Positions 29,824 to 39,785 of a stretch of DNA of 64,000 nt are shown piece after piece. This stretch comes from Shewanella violacea DSS12 (GTDB lineage: Bacteria; Pseudomonadota; Gammaproteobacteria; Enterobacterales; Shewanellaceae): positions 3,865,685 through 3,929,684 of the forward strand of contig NC_014012.1 of the NCBI RefSeq assembly GCF_000091325.1, read 5' to 3'. Below the pieces are notes generated by a model that did not search any database, was not told the origin of the DNA, and saw only the letters and a program-made list of their open reading frames with translations. Within the stretch, counting starts at the first letter, position 1. Every line of letters begins with the position of its first letter. The position numbers and the translations under genes are program-made.

Positions 29824-32367
29824 TTAAAAATTCATCGTCAGCTTAGTATAAATATATCGGCCCAAGGGGTTATGAACCGCCATCGCATAACCATAGAGAT
29901 CAGCATCACCATCACCTATGGCGAATGGTGGCTCTTCGTCAAACATGTTATTCACGCCGACACTCAACTTAAACATCTCGCTGAAGCGATAAGAGCCAGA
30001 CATATCCACCAGAAGCTGAGATTCGACGGTGCGCGTCTTATTGAAATCATCAAATTCACCGATATAACTCAGGTTCACATTGGCGGAAAAATCATCCATC
30101 ATCCAGTTTGTTGTCGCCAACCAACGGTTCTCGGGGTACTCATAGCCACCGGTATAATCTATGGTCTCTCCACCTATGTCTTTTTCAAAGTTATGCATAT
30201 AACTCCACTCCAGACCAAACTTGATGTCACCATAACTATCTAGCTCCAACCTGTAGTGGGCTGAAACATCCATGCCCTGCACTTCCTGAGAGCCCAAGTT
30301 AACGAAGCTTGAGTGAATAACATCGATTGGTCCCAGCGTCTGACCAGACTGAGCGGCCGAGCGTTCACAGATGCTGCTACTTTGAACGTTACAATGTGCA
30401 TCATAAATATCGCTCAGCAGTAACTTATCTATCTTGTTATCCTGAACGATGCTAAAAATATCAAACCCCAGATCGAATTGCTGACTAGGTGCCCAGATCA
30501 TGCCCACGTTCCAAGTTTCTGATTCTTCGGCTTCCAGATCAGGATTACCAGAAAATTCCGTATTATAGTCCAACAATTCGCAATCCACGCCATCCGCAGC
30601 ACAGCGATACTTATCGATAAAGAAGTTACTCTCTTCTGACGGACCTAGACCAATCTGAGCTAAAGAAGGCGCCCTAAAACCGGTAGACCATGAGGCACGA
30701 GCAGTAAGGTCTTCTGTCACTCCCCATTGGAAAGCGATCTTAGGATTGGTGGTCGAGCCAAAATCACTGTAATGATCGTAACGTCCTGCCAGTTGTAATT
30801 CGAAATTATCGGTTAAGGGAATAGAAAACTCTACATAGGCCGCATACTGATCCCGAGCCGCTTGGGCCGAAACTGCTTCGGTACCGAAAATTAAACCTCT
30901 GCGAAACTGTTCATCGGGTACATCGCTGACATCTTCCTCTCGATACTCTGCACCTGCCGCCATCATGATGTCACGACCCGCTAAAGAGAATGCCTGACCG
31001 GTAATGCTAGCATCATATGAGGTGATATTAGATTCACCTTGGCGTACTAAACTCGTGGTGATCCGGTCTATGACTTCTTGGGGATTATAGGTGCCACCGA
31101 AGGGGTTATAGTTGCCGGCATCGATCTCAGCTTGCAAGTAGTCGGTTCTAACCCAGCCCTGAGATCGATCCCCAGTTTGGGTGGATTCACTGCGCCCTCT
31201 CTGGGCTGATACTTCCCAGTCCCACTCATTAATGATTCCGCGAAGTCCTACCACTAAGCGCATAGAGTCAGACTCGATATCCCAGCGACGGGCCCCGGCA
31301 TCGACGGTGCGATAACGACCGATGTCAATATCTTCCTTCCAAGGATTACTCGGATGAGAGCCTGGTACGGTAAGACCTGCATCTTCATCCAAAGGAGTAG
31401 GTGCACCTCCCGCTTCAGAGGTGTTGTGCTGCACAGCAAACTCTAAGAAAGCTGTCAGCTCGTCATTAAAATCATAATCAAACTGCCCTATCGCGCCTAC
31501 ACGCTCAGATTTAGGTATGGTGAGATTATAGGGACCATAATCAAACAGACAGCTGCCGCTTGCAGTTGCCGAGTCGACAGGACAATCGGGGTCGATAGTC
31601 TTGACGCCATCGACATAGAAATAACCAGGAAAGCCACGTGATGAACGATAATCTTCACCGCCATAAGGACTCTGATTCGCCGTTCCGAAACGCCCCATTT
31701 CACTGGCGGCTAGCGTATCATTCTTAAAGTAATCCAGAATAATCGACGCACTGCCCTTATCAGACTTTCCCCCCCAGACTAAGCTGGCAGTCTTCTCACC
31801 GTAATCTGTACCTGTTGCATCCCCTAAGCCCAGATTAATTTCTATGCCTTCGATATCTTTCCTAAGCACAATATTGACCACACCGGCGATAGCGTCGGAG
31901 CCGTAAATAGCGGATGCGCCATCTTTGAGGATATCGATACGCTCGATAGCTGATACAGGTATGTTGTTAATATCGACGAACGAATTAGTAATACCCTCAG
32001 CAAAAGCCGAGGCGGCAACGCGGCGACCGTTAATCAAGACGAGAGTGGCATCAGGACCCAGTCCACGCAGACTGATGGACGCACCACCATTGGCTGTAGA
32101 ATCTTGGCTATTACCACGAGTTGAAAATGCTCCAGCACCGTTGGCAGGCATACGTTCGAGTAATTGCTGCAGGTTATCGAACCCCATATTAGCAATGTCT
32201 TCCTTACTGATCGATTGAATAGGCGATGGCCCTTCGATATCGGTGCGTTTGATACGCGACCCAGTCACTTCTATACGTTCGACGGTTTCAGCTGCCGCAT
32301 ATAGGTCATTAGCGAACAGAGAGGTGATAGCCAGCGCGCACAGGCTAGGTGTTATTACTTGCTTCAT
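29824..32367 (-). CDS. TonB-dependent outer membrane receptor
   Basis: Outer membrane active transporter of 847 residues. A signal peptide (to about residue 26) is followed by a TonB box region (ETVERIEVTGSRIKR), a plug domain (PIQSISKEDIANMGFDNLQQLL, ISLRGLGPDATLVLINGRRV, ERIDILKDGASAIYGSDAIAGVVNIVLRK) and a 22-strand barrel ending in an aromatic residue (KLTMNF). ATG 32367 has AAAGG at good spacing; ATG 32376 is the alternative. It lies just downstream of the response regulator and the tricarboxylate locus on the same strand, so it may import a polycarboxylate, a metal-citrate chelate or an oligomer; the sequence alone does not show which. Confidence 0.93.
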   Translation of the reverse strand: MKQVITPSLCALAITSLFANDLYAAAETVERIEVTGSRIKRTDIEGPSPIQSISKEDIANMGFDNLQQLLERMPANGAGAFSTRGNSQDSTANGGASISLRGLGPDATLVLINGRRVAASAFAEGITNSFVDINNIPVSAIERIDILKDGASAIYGSDAIAGVVNIVLRKDIEGIEINLGLGDATGTDYGEKTASLVWGGKSDKGSASIILDYFKNDTLAASEMGRFGTANQSPYGGEDYRSSRGFPGYFYVDGVKTIDPDCPVDSATASGSCLFDYGPYNLTIPKSERVGAIGQFDYDFNDELTAFLEFAVQHNTSEAGGAPTPLDEDAGLTVPGSHPSNPWKEDIDIGRYRTVDAGARRWDIESDSMRLVVGLRGIINEWDWEVSAQRGRSESTQTGDRSQGWVRTDYLQAEIDAGNYNPFGGTYNPQEVIDRITTSLVRQGESNITSYDASITGQAFSLAGRDIMMAAGAEYREEDVSDVPDEQFRRGLIFGTEAVSAQAARDQYAAYVEFSIPLTDNFELQLAGRYDHYSDFGSTTNPKIAFQWGVTEDLTARASWSTGFRAPSLAQIGLGPSEESNFFIDKYRCAADGVDCELLDYNTEFSGNPDLEAEESETWNVGMIWAPSQQFDLGFDIFSIVQDNKIDKLLLSDIYDAHCNVQSSSICERSAAQSGQTLGPIDVIHSSFVNLGSQEVQGMDVSAHYRLELDSYGDIKFGLEWSYMHNFEKDIGGETIDYTGGYEYPENRWLATTNWMMDDFSANVNLSYIGEFDDFNKTRTVESQLLVDMSGSYRFSEMFKLSVGVNNMFDEEPPFAIGDGDADLYGYAMAVHNPLGRYIYTKLTMNF

Positions 32368-32650
32368 TGTTATCATCCTTTGATATTATTATTTTTCAAT
32401 CACTTGATTACAACAAACTTCAATCAGACTACAGATTACTCGTGCAAGTATTAACCTAAGGCCTAAACTAGAAAAGTCAAATAAAGCAGAGCATTAGACA
32501 TAAAGAGTTACAAACTCTAGCTAAATGGCTTAGAGGAGCAGAGATGACTTATGACACAAACACCGAAATAGGCACGCGCCTCACTCGAAGCGCTGGGAGA
32601 TGAGATATGAGATATGAGAGATACATTGGTATCTAAATACTGGAGATATT

Positions 32651-33361
32651 CTAAATAAAGATGTAACGACGCTCGGGACGTCCCACTGTGCCATATTCTA
32701 TATCGGCTTTCACCCTATCGACAGATAATAGATACTCCAGATAACGCCTGGCCGTGGTACGACTGAGTCCAATGCAGTCCGCCATGCCCTCGGCGGTATA
32801 CGAGATGGCAAGATCACGCCTAAATACCTTAATAATTTTCTCTAGGGTCAAACCATCCACTCCCTTGGGAAGAGGCGATTTTTCACTTATTTCAGCACCA
32901 GTCCCCTGAGCTTCACCATGTTGAAGGCCAAAGAAGAGATCTACATCTTCTTGTTCGAATGCCCGTCTGGTCTCAAGTTTATCTGAGTAATCCGAAAATC
33001 GTTGTAGAGTCTGACTCAGGCGCGAGAATGAGATGGGCTTAAGAATATAATCGAATACACCTGAAGCGACAGACTTTTGAATAACCTCCACATCTTTAGC
33101 GGCCGTGAGCATCACCACAGTCGGTGCATTGTCCTTTATCTCTTGACGAATATACTTGATCACATCTAGGCCACAACTCGAGTCTAGGCTGATATCCAAA
33201 AATACCAGATCCGGTGCGAAGCAATCTATGACATCTATCGCCTCTGTTACGTTCGAGGCAACACCTATCACCTCATATTCTTCTCGTTTGTTGATTGTTT
33301 TAGCCAAGATCGCGGCAATCCTGGCATCATCCTCAACTATCAGTACATTTTTCATTCTCAT
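32651..33361 (-). CDS. Response regulator, CitB/DcuR family
   Basis: Product of 236 residues: receiver domain with the acidic pocket EDD (10-12), phosphoacceptor Asp56 in LVFLDISL, Thr in VMLTAAKD and Lys in ILKPIS, then a linker and a C-terminal helix-turn-helix (AEGMADCIGLSRTTARRYLEYL) typical of regulators paired with CitA/DcuS kinases. It lies 42 bases downstream of its kinase gene. Expected to activate the adjacent tricarboxylate transport genes, by analogy with CitAB, DcuSR and TctDE-type systems. Confidence 0.9.
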   Translation of the reverse strand: MRMKNVLIVEDDARIAAILAKTINKREEYEVIGVASNVTEAIDVIDCFAPDLVFLDISLDSSCGLDVIKYIRQEIKDNAPTVVMLTAAKDVEVIQKSVASGVFDYILKPISFSRLSQTLQRFSDYSDKLETRRAFEQEDVDLFFGLQHGEAQGTGAEISEKSPLPKGVDGLTLEKIIKVFRRDLAISYTAEGMADCIGLSRTTARRYLEYLLSVDRVKADIEYGTVGRPERRYIFI

Positions 33362-33403
33362 CAGAATACCTTGTTATTGTTATGTTTATCGTCAGTTCGG
33401 CTT

Positions 33404-35023
33404 TTATGATCTTTTGGCCAGCTGCTTAGGGATATACACGGTCATGATAGTACCGCCTCCCTTGGCGTTAGAAATAGATATCGATCCGCCTAACTGAGCG
33501 AGTGCATTCTTCACCAGATACATGCCGATACCATGGCCCATATCCGATTTAGTGGTTTCACCTAGTGCAAACATATTCTCTTTCAAGTCGCTATCTATGC
33601 CGCTACCTGAGTCTACAACTTCGAATATAAGGTCATTACCTATGTCTGTCATATGTAAATTAACCATGTGAATTTTAGTGCTATTTTTAAGGCAGGCATC
33701 GAAGGCATTATCTATGATATTCCCCAAGATCGTGACCAATTTCTCACTCGGTATATTCACAGGAATATCATTGAGGCTGCTATCAGGTTCTATGACAAAT
33801 TCGATATTACGCTCCCGAGCTTGATTGTACTTACCCAGAAAAAATCCTGCCATAACAGGATCGGCAACGGTCGCAATCAAGAACTCGATCATCTCCTGAT
33901 AACCCGAGGTTTCACTGGTGATCAGCTCCAAAGCCTCATCGACTGAGCCAATCTGAATAAGGCCACCTATGGTATTAAGCTTATTAGAGTACTCATGGGT
34001 CTGCACTTGCAGCATGGTCGAGAACTGTTCCACCTGAGACAGCTTCTGACTGAGTGCAACTATATCATCCTTGAGACGGAAGCTGAGCACGGCGCCCTTA
34101 TTCTCCCCCTTGATCAATAAAGGCGTCTTGGTCAAGATCATCAACTGTTCATTAATATCCACTTCAATATCACGCAAAGAAAGCTGAGAATTTTCGGTAC
34201 TAACCAAGGGGGACAAGGACGATAGGCTGTTGATTGAACTACCGACTATATCCTCGCTATCAAGCTCACCAATTAGCTGTAAAGCAACTGGATTGACGCT
34301 AGTGATTACTCCTGCTTCATTGATCACTATGATGCCTTCAAGAATGGAGGCAAGCACCGCCTTACGCTCGGTATATGTACGGGCTATCTCTTCCGGTTCG
34401 AGTCCGAAAATGTCATCCCGATAACGTTTCGCGATATAAATGGTGATCCCCACGCCCGCTAAGAGAATTAAACCAAAGAAGAAGTGAAAATTACGCTTAA
34501 ACTGTTCTACAACCTTGTCGATATCTTCTTCAAGAAAGCCTACCGACACCAAACCAATAATCTCTCCCGTATCTGAGTAAACCGGGCTCTTGCCACGTAC
34601 CGAGATGCCTAAGGAGCCTGTTGCCTTTGAGATATAAGACTGACCATCAACTAAGGCCAGAGCATTATCCCCACCCACCATCTTCTGACCTAACTTGCTG
34701 AGATTTGGATGAGAGTAACGAATACCGTCAATATCACCAACAACGATGAATCTAGCTTCGGTATTAAGACGAATAGTCTCGGCAAGCTCTTGAATCGAAA
34801 CGCTATCTTTATTGATAAGGCCCTGAATTATGACGGGGTGATGCACTAAAGATTTAGACAGAGCAAGGGCGCGTTTACCAATCTGCTCTTCGAGGTTTGT
34901 TTGTAGACTATAGGTAGAAACCACACCTAAGCCAATGGTTTGAATTATGATCAGACTCAAGGAGAAGAAGGCCAGACGATTATGTAGACCTAGATTTTTA
35001 AAGGTTGAGACAATAGACATCAT
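33404..35023 (-). CDS. Sensor histidine kinase, CitA/DcuS family
   Basis: Inner membrane sensor of 539 residues: TM1 (about 17-35), a periplasmic single-Cache-type domain (ARFIVVGDIDGIRYSHPNLSKLGQ to SVRGKSPVYSDTGEIIGLVSVGF), TM2 near 185-200, a cytoplasmic PAS domain (ILEGIIVINEAGVITSVNP), the SpoB-type phosphoacceptor region QTHEYSNKLNTI, and an HATPase domain with N and G boxes (LGNIIDNAFDAC, DSGSGI, GHGIGMYLVK). The CitA/DcuS class senses di- and tricarboxylates directly. Genetic linkage to tctCBA points to citrate or a related acid as ligand. Confidence 0.92.
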   Translation of the reverse strand: MMSIVSTFKNLGLHNRLAFFSLSLIIIQTIGLGVVSTYSLQTNLEEQIGKRALALSKSLVHHPVIIQGLINKDSVSIQELAETIRLNTEARFIVVGDIDGIRYSHPNLSKLGQKMVGGDNALALVDGQSYISKATGSLGISVRGKSPVYSDTGEIIGLVSVGFLEEDIDKVVEQFKRNFHFFFGLILLAGVGITIYIAKRYRDDIFGLEPEEIARTYTERKAVLASILEGIIVINEAGVITSVNPVALQLIGELDSEDIVGSSINSLSSLSPLVSTENSQLSLRDIEVDINEQLMILTKTPLLIKGENKGAVLSFRLKDDIVALSQKLSQVEQFSTMLQVQTHEYSNKLNTIGGLIQIGSVDEALELITSETSGYQEMIEFLIATVADPVMAGFFLGKYNQARERNIEFVIEPDSSLNDIPVNIPSEKLVTILGNIIDNAFDACLKNSTKIHMVNLHMTDIGNDLIFEVVDSGSGIDSDLKENMFALGETTKSDMGHGIGMYLVKNALAQLGGSISISNAKGGGTIMTVYIPKQLAKRS

Positions 35024-35146
35024 AAATTTATCCTAGTCGAAAACTCCTTTCTTCGAATTCTGGTTATGGTTGTAGTTGCGATTATGATTATTATTATTAT
35101 TATCGATACAGAGTACGATGATATGTGTTCAGGGAAGGGTTTGTCA

Positions 35147-35206
35147 AAAAAAAGTAACGTAAGAATTAGGAGTGTAAGCCGCACCCTACCGCAATTCTTA
35201 CGTTAC
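35147..35206 (-). terminator. Strong terminator of the tct transport operon
   Basis: GTAACGTAAGAATT (35154-35167) and AATTCTTACGTTAC (35193-35206) form a perfect 14-bp stem with a 25-nt loop. Seven A's at 35147-35153 make a T-run on the minus strand. It lies 23 bases beyond the tctA stop and separates it from the kinase gene. Confidence 0.85.
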
Positions 35207-35229
35207 AAAACTTGCTTGGAACTCTTTAT

Positions 35230-36765
35230 TTAATTAACTTCTGCAGCCTTGCCTCTCCCCCTCCTTAAAAACTCTGACAGCTTAGGCAACACCAAGATCA
35301 ATGTGGCAACGATCAGAATGGTCAGGGTAATGGGTCTTTCCCAAAGGAATGAGATAGAACCATCGTAGAGTGTTAACGAGCGACGTAGATTTTGCTCTAA
35401 CATTCCGCCCAAGATAAAACCTAAGATCAAAGGTGACATGCCGAAATTGAGTAGCCTGAGGCCAATGGCAATCACAGAGAACACTGCCATCATGAAGATA
35501 TCGAAGGCATTAAATGACACCAGATACACACCGATGAGAGAGAAAAACAAGATCAACACTGTAAGCAGTTGCTTAGGTAAGGTTAACGCCTTAGCTATGT
35601 AAGGGATCAGCGGCAGATTGATAAACAAGAGCACGATATTACCCAAATACATAGACACGATAACCGACCAGAATACCTCTGGGTTATCGAGAAACAGTCT
35701 CGGACCTGGCTGAATACCATATGCCATCAAAGCACCTAACATGACCGCAGTCGTCCCAGAACCTGGGATACCTAAGGTTAACAAGGGTACGAATGAACCA
35801 CTACAAGCGGCATTATTGGCCGTCTCAGGGGCCGCTAATCCACGTAGGCTACCCTTGCCAAACTTTAACTTTTCTTTAGCCGATGCCAGATTACGCTCCA
35901 GGCCATAGGCTAGGAATGAAGCAATAGTCGCGCCCGCTCCTGGCAGAACACCGACGAAGAAACCCAGTACCGATGAGCGAGCCACCGTAGGGGCCACCTC
36001 TTTGATCTCTGCCCTAGTTAATTTCAAACTGCCGACCTTGGTCGCGATAGCTTGCTCTGTCGCCGCCTGCTCACCTTCCTTGACCTTGCTCTTGGCTATG
36101 ATAGACATCAAAGCTTCCGATAGGGCAAACATGGACATGGCAATCAAGAGGAAACTGATCCCATCGAGAAGATCTATCTGACCAAAGGTGAATCGCTCGA
36201 CACCGGATGCCTGATCCGTTCCCACAGTAGCCAGCATCAGGCCCAGTAGAGTCATCATCAGGGATTTAAGGAACTGACCCTTATTGGAGAACGCCGCAAT
36301 GGCTGTGAGTCCCAATACTAGCAAGGCAAAATAATCCGGAGACTGAAAACTCAGTGATACCTTAGATAGCATAGGCGCAGCCACCAGCAAGAAAACCGCT
36401 GCAATAGTACCGCCACAGAAAGAGGAGTAAGCCGCCAAAGCCAACGCCTTGCCCGCTTGGCCTTGTCTCGCTAAAGGGTAACCATCGAATGAAGTCGCAA
36501 CGGTTCCCGCGACTCCTGGAGCATTAATCAGAATTGATGAAGTAGAGCCACCAAATATAGCACCGTAATAGACGCCGGCCATCAAGATCATCCCAGATGA
36601 CGGGTCGATACCATAAGTAATGGGGATCATCAGGGCGATTGCCGTGATGGGCCCAAGCCCGGGCAACATGCCGATAAATGTGCCGACAAAGCAGCCAAAG
36701 ATAACGAATAGGATATTCTGCATCGATAATGCAGTTTCTAAACCCAATAAAATTCCATCATGCAT
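35230..36765 (-). CDS. tctA: Tripartite tricarboxylate transporter, large permease TctA
   Basis: Inner membrane permease of 511 residues with about 12 hydrophobic segments. TctA signatures are GTFIGMLPGLGPITAIALMIPITYG near the N-terminus, GVYYGAIFGGSTSSILINAPG, and the internal-repeat copy GFFVGVLPGAGATIASFLAYG with LLTLGIPGSGTTAVMLGALMAYGIQPGP. It works with TctB and the periplasmic binding protein TctC to take up citrate-type acids using an ion gradient. It lies 4 bases after tctB. Confidence 0.95.
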   Translation of the reverse strand: MHDGILLGLETALSMQNILFVIFGCFVGTFIGMLPGLGPITAIALMIPITYGIDPSSGMILMAGVYYGAIFGGSTSSILINAPGVAGTVATSFDGYPLARQGQAGKALALAAYSSFCGGTIAAVFLLVAAPMLSKVSLSFQSPDYFALLVLGLTAIAAFSNKGQFLKSLMMTLLGLMLATVGTDQASGVERFTFGQIDLLDGISFLLIAMSMFALSEALMSIIAKSKVKEGEQAATEQAIATKVGSLKLTRAEIKEVAPTVARSSVLGFFVGVLPGAGATIASFLAYGLERNLASAKEKLKFGKGSLRGLAAPETANNAACSGSFVPLLTLGIPGSGTTAVMLGALMAYGIQPGPRLFLDNPEVFWSVIVSMYLGNIVLLFINLPLIPYIAKALTLPKQLLTVLILFFSLIGVYLVSFNAFDIFMMAVFSVIAIGLRLLNFGMSPLILGFILGGMLEQNLRRSLTLYDGSISFLWERPITLTILIVATLILVLPKLSEFLRRGRGKAAEVN

Positions 36766-36769
36766 AGTC

Positions 36770-37258
36770 TTAGCTCCAGATATCGCCAGTTGAAAGATAG
36801 ATGCCGAGTAACTGAGTCATGATTGCCCAGAAGACAATTACCACAGGCACTGAGGCGACAATGAGTATTTTGGGTCGACGCTCACCTAAGATCAGATAAC
36901 CGATAATTAAGAAGACTATGGTAGACAAGATGAAGCCCAAGACTTCTATGGTGCCGCCGTAGAAAAACATCAAACCGATAAGTGCCCCGCATTGGCCCCA
37001 CCCTTTGCGGTCAAAATAAGGTTTTTCTGTATTTGTTGCCTTTAAAGATACCGATTTCCTCTCTTCGATTATCGCTAAAAATAACGCTAAAGCCGACACT
37101 AGCATGGCCGTAACAGCATAGATTTTCGGCATAGTCTGAGAGGTGAATACATCGTATTCTTCACCCGGATAAAGGGGAATTTGAGTGGCGTAATAGCCAT
37201 AACAGACGCTAAATATGAAAAAGAACAACGCACCTAGCTTGTCTTTACTGATATTCAT
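36770..37258 (-). CDS. tctB: Tripartite tricarboxylate transporter, small permease TctB
   Basis: Small four-TM membrane subunit, 162 residues from ATG 37258 (GGTGAG upstream; ATG 37270 is an alternative four codons earlier). The layout MNISKDKLGALFFFIFSVCYGYYATQIP, a polar loop (LYPGEEYDVFTSQTMPK) and two hydrophobic hairpins fits TctB, a poorly conserved family recognised mainly by its place between tctC and tctA. Confidence 0.88.
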   Translation of the reverse strand: MNISKDKLGALFFFIFSVCYGYYATQIPLYPGEEYDVFTSQTMPKIYAVTAMLVSALALFLAIIEERKSVSLKATNTEKPYFDRKGWGQCGALIGLMFFYGGTIEVLGFILSTIVFLIIGYLILGERRPKILIVASVPVVIVFWAIMTQLLGIYLSTGDIWS

Positions 37259-37365
37259 AATACTCACCATTTATAGTAATTTTTAATTAGGTGTTATCTC
37301 TGCCTGTATCCATACACATAAAATGCAGGCAGAGAAGTCGTGCTTTGTTGCTCTTGCTTACTTAT

Positions 37366-38349
37366 TTATCTTAAGAATCCTAATTCTTTCATCAAGCCAC
37401 CGATCTCTTGCTCCTGCTTCTCAAGAAACTTATAGAACTCAGTATCTGGGTTATAAAGGTTTACCCAGCCATTACGTGTCTTAATTTCATTCCACTGGGC
37501 AGTCTCTTGAACGCTACCAAGTAACTTGGCATAGGCTGCAACCTTCTCATCAGGCATAGATGGGGCCGCGAAGAAACCGCGCCAATTGGCGAAAACAACG
37601 TCATAACCCAGCTCGGTTAGAGTCGGTACATTAGGTACAGCTTCAACACGTTTAGGCGCCGTAATAGCAAGAATACGAACCTCACCACTCTGAGCCATAG
37701 TCAAGGCTTCACCGACACCGGTAGATAAGATTGCCGTCTCACCCGAAAGTAAGCCTGCCATCGCCTTACCGCCAGCATCATAAGCCACGTAAACTAAACG
37801 CTTCACGTCCACATCACCGGCCTTCATCGCCATGGCAGCGACTAAATGATCTAAGCTACCGCGAGCCGAGCCACCAGAGAATTTTACCTTTCTTGGATTC
37901 TTCTTAAATTCAGCAACCACTTCATCCCAATTCTGGAATTTTGAGTTTGCACGAACCACGAAGGCACCATAATCTGCAATGGTTCCCGCCACAGGTTTTA
38001 GATCCCTAAAGGACTGTGGAAACACCTTAGTCAGTGAACGAACAACAATAGGTGTCGAGTTCACCATCAAGGTGTCAGTTTGCTTAGCTGCTGTTTCAAT
38101 CATGTAAGCGATGGCCTTACCGCCGCCGCCACCGGACATATTCTGGTAAGAGGCATTTTCTATCATGCCCGATTTAAGCAAGGCCTCGCCTGTGCCTCTG
38201 GCTGTACCATCCCATCCACCACCTGGTCCGCCAGGGATTAAAAAATGAACCTTGCTTATATCGATATTCTCGGCCGCGCTAGCCGCGCCCATTCCCATTG
38301 CTAACAGCACAGCGGCAATAGCGCTTGAGGTGAATTTTGTCAGTTTCAT
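37366..38349 (-). CDS. tctC: Tripartite tricarboxylate transporter substrate-binding protein TctC
   Basis: Periplasmic Bug-family receptor of 327 residues with a signal peptide cleaved near AASAAE. Family motifs are VHFLIPGGPGGGWDGTARG (carboxylate-binding loop), NMSGGGGGKAIAYM, and VKFSGGSARGSLDHLVAAM. It delivers substrate to TctAB. First of the three transporter genes on the minus strand, 107 bases before tctB; the greater gap may reflect higher expression of the binding protein. Confidence 0.93.
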   Translation of the reverse strand: MKLTKFTSSAIAAVLLAMGMGAASAAENIDISKVHFLIPGGPGGGWDGTARGTGEALLKSGMIENASYQNMSGGGGGKAIAYMIETAAKQTDTLMVNSTPIVVRSLTKVFPQSFRDLKPVAGTIADYGAFVVRANSKFQNWDEVVAEFKKNPRKVKFSGGSARGSLDHLVAAMAMKAGDVDVKRLVYVAYDAGGKAMAGLLSGETAILSTGVGEALTMAQSGEVRILAITAPKRVEAVPNVPTLTELGYDVVFANWRGFFAAPSMPDEKVAAYAKLLGSVQETAQWNEIKTRNGWVNLYNPDTEFYKFLEKQEQEIGGLMKELGFLR

Positions 38350-38444
38350 GGCTTACTCCAAAAATTAAATTTGATGACATCTCTAAAAATTAAATGATAT
38401 CGATGCGAACCTTAGTGTTCGCATCGATATACAGAAGCACTCAT

Positions 38445-39785
38445 TTAGAAAAGATATTGCGCTCTTAGGGTCATCGCATTACCGCTGTCATAATCCCCAA
38501 CTAAATCCTGAGTTCCTGGCCCACTGACATCAGACATCAAATAGTTAGCCATAAACTTCATCTTCTTATTGAGGTAGTAGTTCACACCTATGGTGGCCAC
38601 ATCGGCCTCTGTGCCTTGGGTATCTGAGGTAGCATCGAAGTTACTCATACGAGCAAATACTTCCCATGCACCATCGGTAGAAAGTGGAGTCGGAGAGCTA
38701 AATACGCCGCGCTTGGCATATTTACGGCTCTCACCTGTGATGAAGTAACTAGCTGTCACATAATAGCCATCGAAAGAAGCATCGTTGACCGACTCTACAG
38801 CCTGAACGTCACGTATGGCGTATTCCGCCTGTAGTGACATTGGACCGTATACACCGGCAAACTCGACTCCCCACTGCTGCAGATTATCCACCGCATAGGT
38901 ATCTCCGCCAGCGGCATAGTTCACTAGACGCACATTGGTCTCACGAACTTCACCACGGGCAAATTTAGCCGACAAATCATTGCCGCCCATATCACGATGG
39001 GAACCCCACAGACCTAAGTGCAAGACTTCGCCATCATTGTGTATTGGAGACCAGGTCAAACGACCTGTATAGGAGAGTGCTAGATCATCGTTTTCATCTT
39101 TGCCTGTGGCGCCAAATGAGCCGCCCTTGTAGACACCTACGGCATAACGTAGACCCGAATCCTTAAAGTATTGATACGCTGCCACACCATATTTAAAATA
39201 GGGAGACATGGTATTTGACAACATAGAACGTGAGATACCCGTTATGTGCTTACTACTGGTCAAGGCCTCCATGCTGATATCTTCACGGATCTTACCTAGC
39301 TTGATCACTGGGCCACCCTTGAAACCTTTGTAGCGCAGACGCGCCATAGTGATCTCAGCGCCCTCGGAGAAGTCCAGCAGTAACTTGTAATCCCAGTTAT
39401 CCGCTTTGCCTTCTACGTAGGTTCTTACACGTCGGGGAAACAGATCAGAGCCTGTTTTTCCGTCGTTACCGGCATTATAAGCACCATCGAAGGTGTCATA
39501 ATCGAGCTGAAAACGCCCGCCCATCTCGAAACTGTATTTACCATCTTTACTGACGACTTCTAAACCACCACCAGATGTAGATATTTCACTGACGGATAGT
39601 TCATCTAACTTTTCACTTAAACTTGCAACTTGCTGCTTTAATTCCTCGATTTCACTTTTTTCATTGGCGATTACCGATGAAGGCAAGGCTAAAGCTGCGG
39701 CGACTACTACCGCCGAGATTGATAACTTACCAAATCTATTCGTACTAGACTTGGAGTGGCTCAACTTACTGTTTTGATAGCTCAT
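38445..39785 (-). CDS. OprO/OprP-family outer membrane porin
   Basis: Outer membrane beta-barrel of 446 residues from ATG 39785. The signal peptide is longer than usual (about 38 residues, with a polar N-region) and is followed by a trimerising coiled coil SEIEELKQQVASLSEKLDEL. The barrel begins YSFEMGGRFQLDYDTFDG and shows SDLFPRRVRTYVEGKADNWDYKLLLDF, a signature of phosphate-selective porin O/P family. It ends in YLF, the aromatic BAM signal. It lies upstream of tctCBA on the same strand and probably provides the outer membrane path for the same anionic substrate. Confidence 0.9.
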   Translation of the reverse strand: MSYQNSKLSHSKSSTNRFGKLSISAVVVAAALALPSSVIANEKSEIEELKQQVASLSEKLDELSVSEISTSGGGLEVVSKDGKYSFEMGGRFQLDYDTFDGAYNAGNDGKTGSDLFPRRVRTYVEGKADNWDYKLLLDFSEGAEITMARLRYKGFKGGPVIKLGKIREDISMEALTSSKHITGISRSMLSNTMSPYFKYGVAAYQYFKDSGLRYAVGVYKGGSFGATGKDENDDLALSYTGRLTWSPIHNDGEVLHLGLWGSHRDMGGNDLSAKFARGEVRETNVRLVNYAAGGDTYAVDNLQQWGVEFAGVYGPMSLQAEYAIRDVQAVESVNDASFDGYYVTASYFITGESRKYAKRGVFSSPTPLSTDGAWEVFARMSNFDATSDTQGTEADVATIGVNYYLNKKMKFMANYLMSDVSGPGTQDLVGDYDSGNAMTLRAQYLF

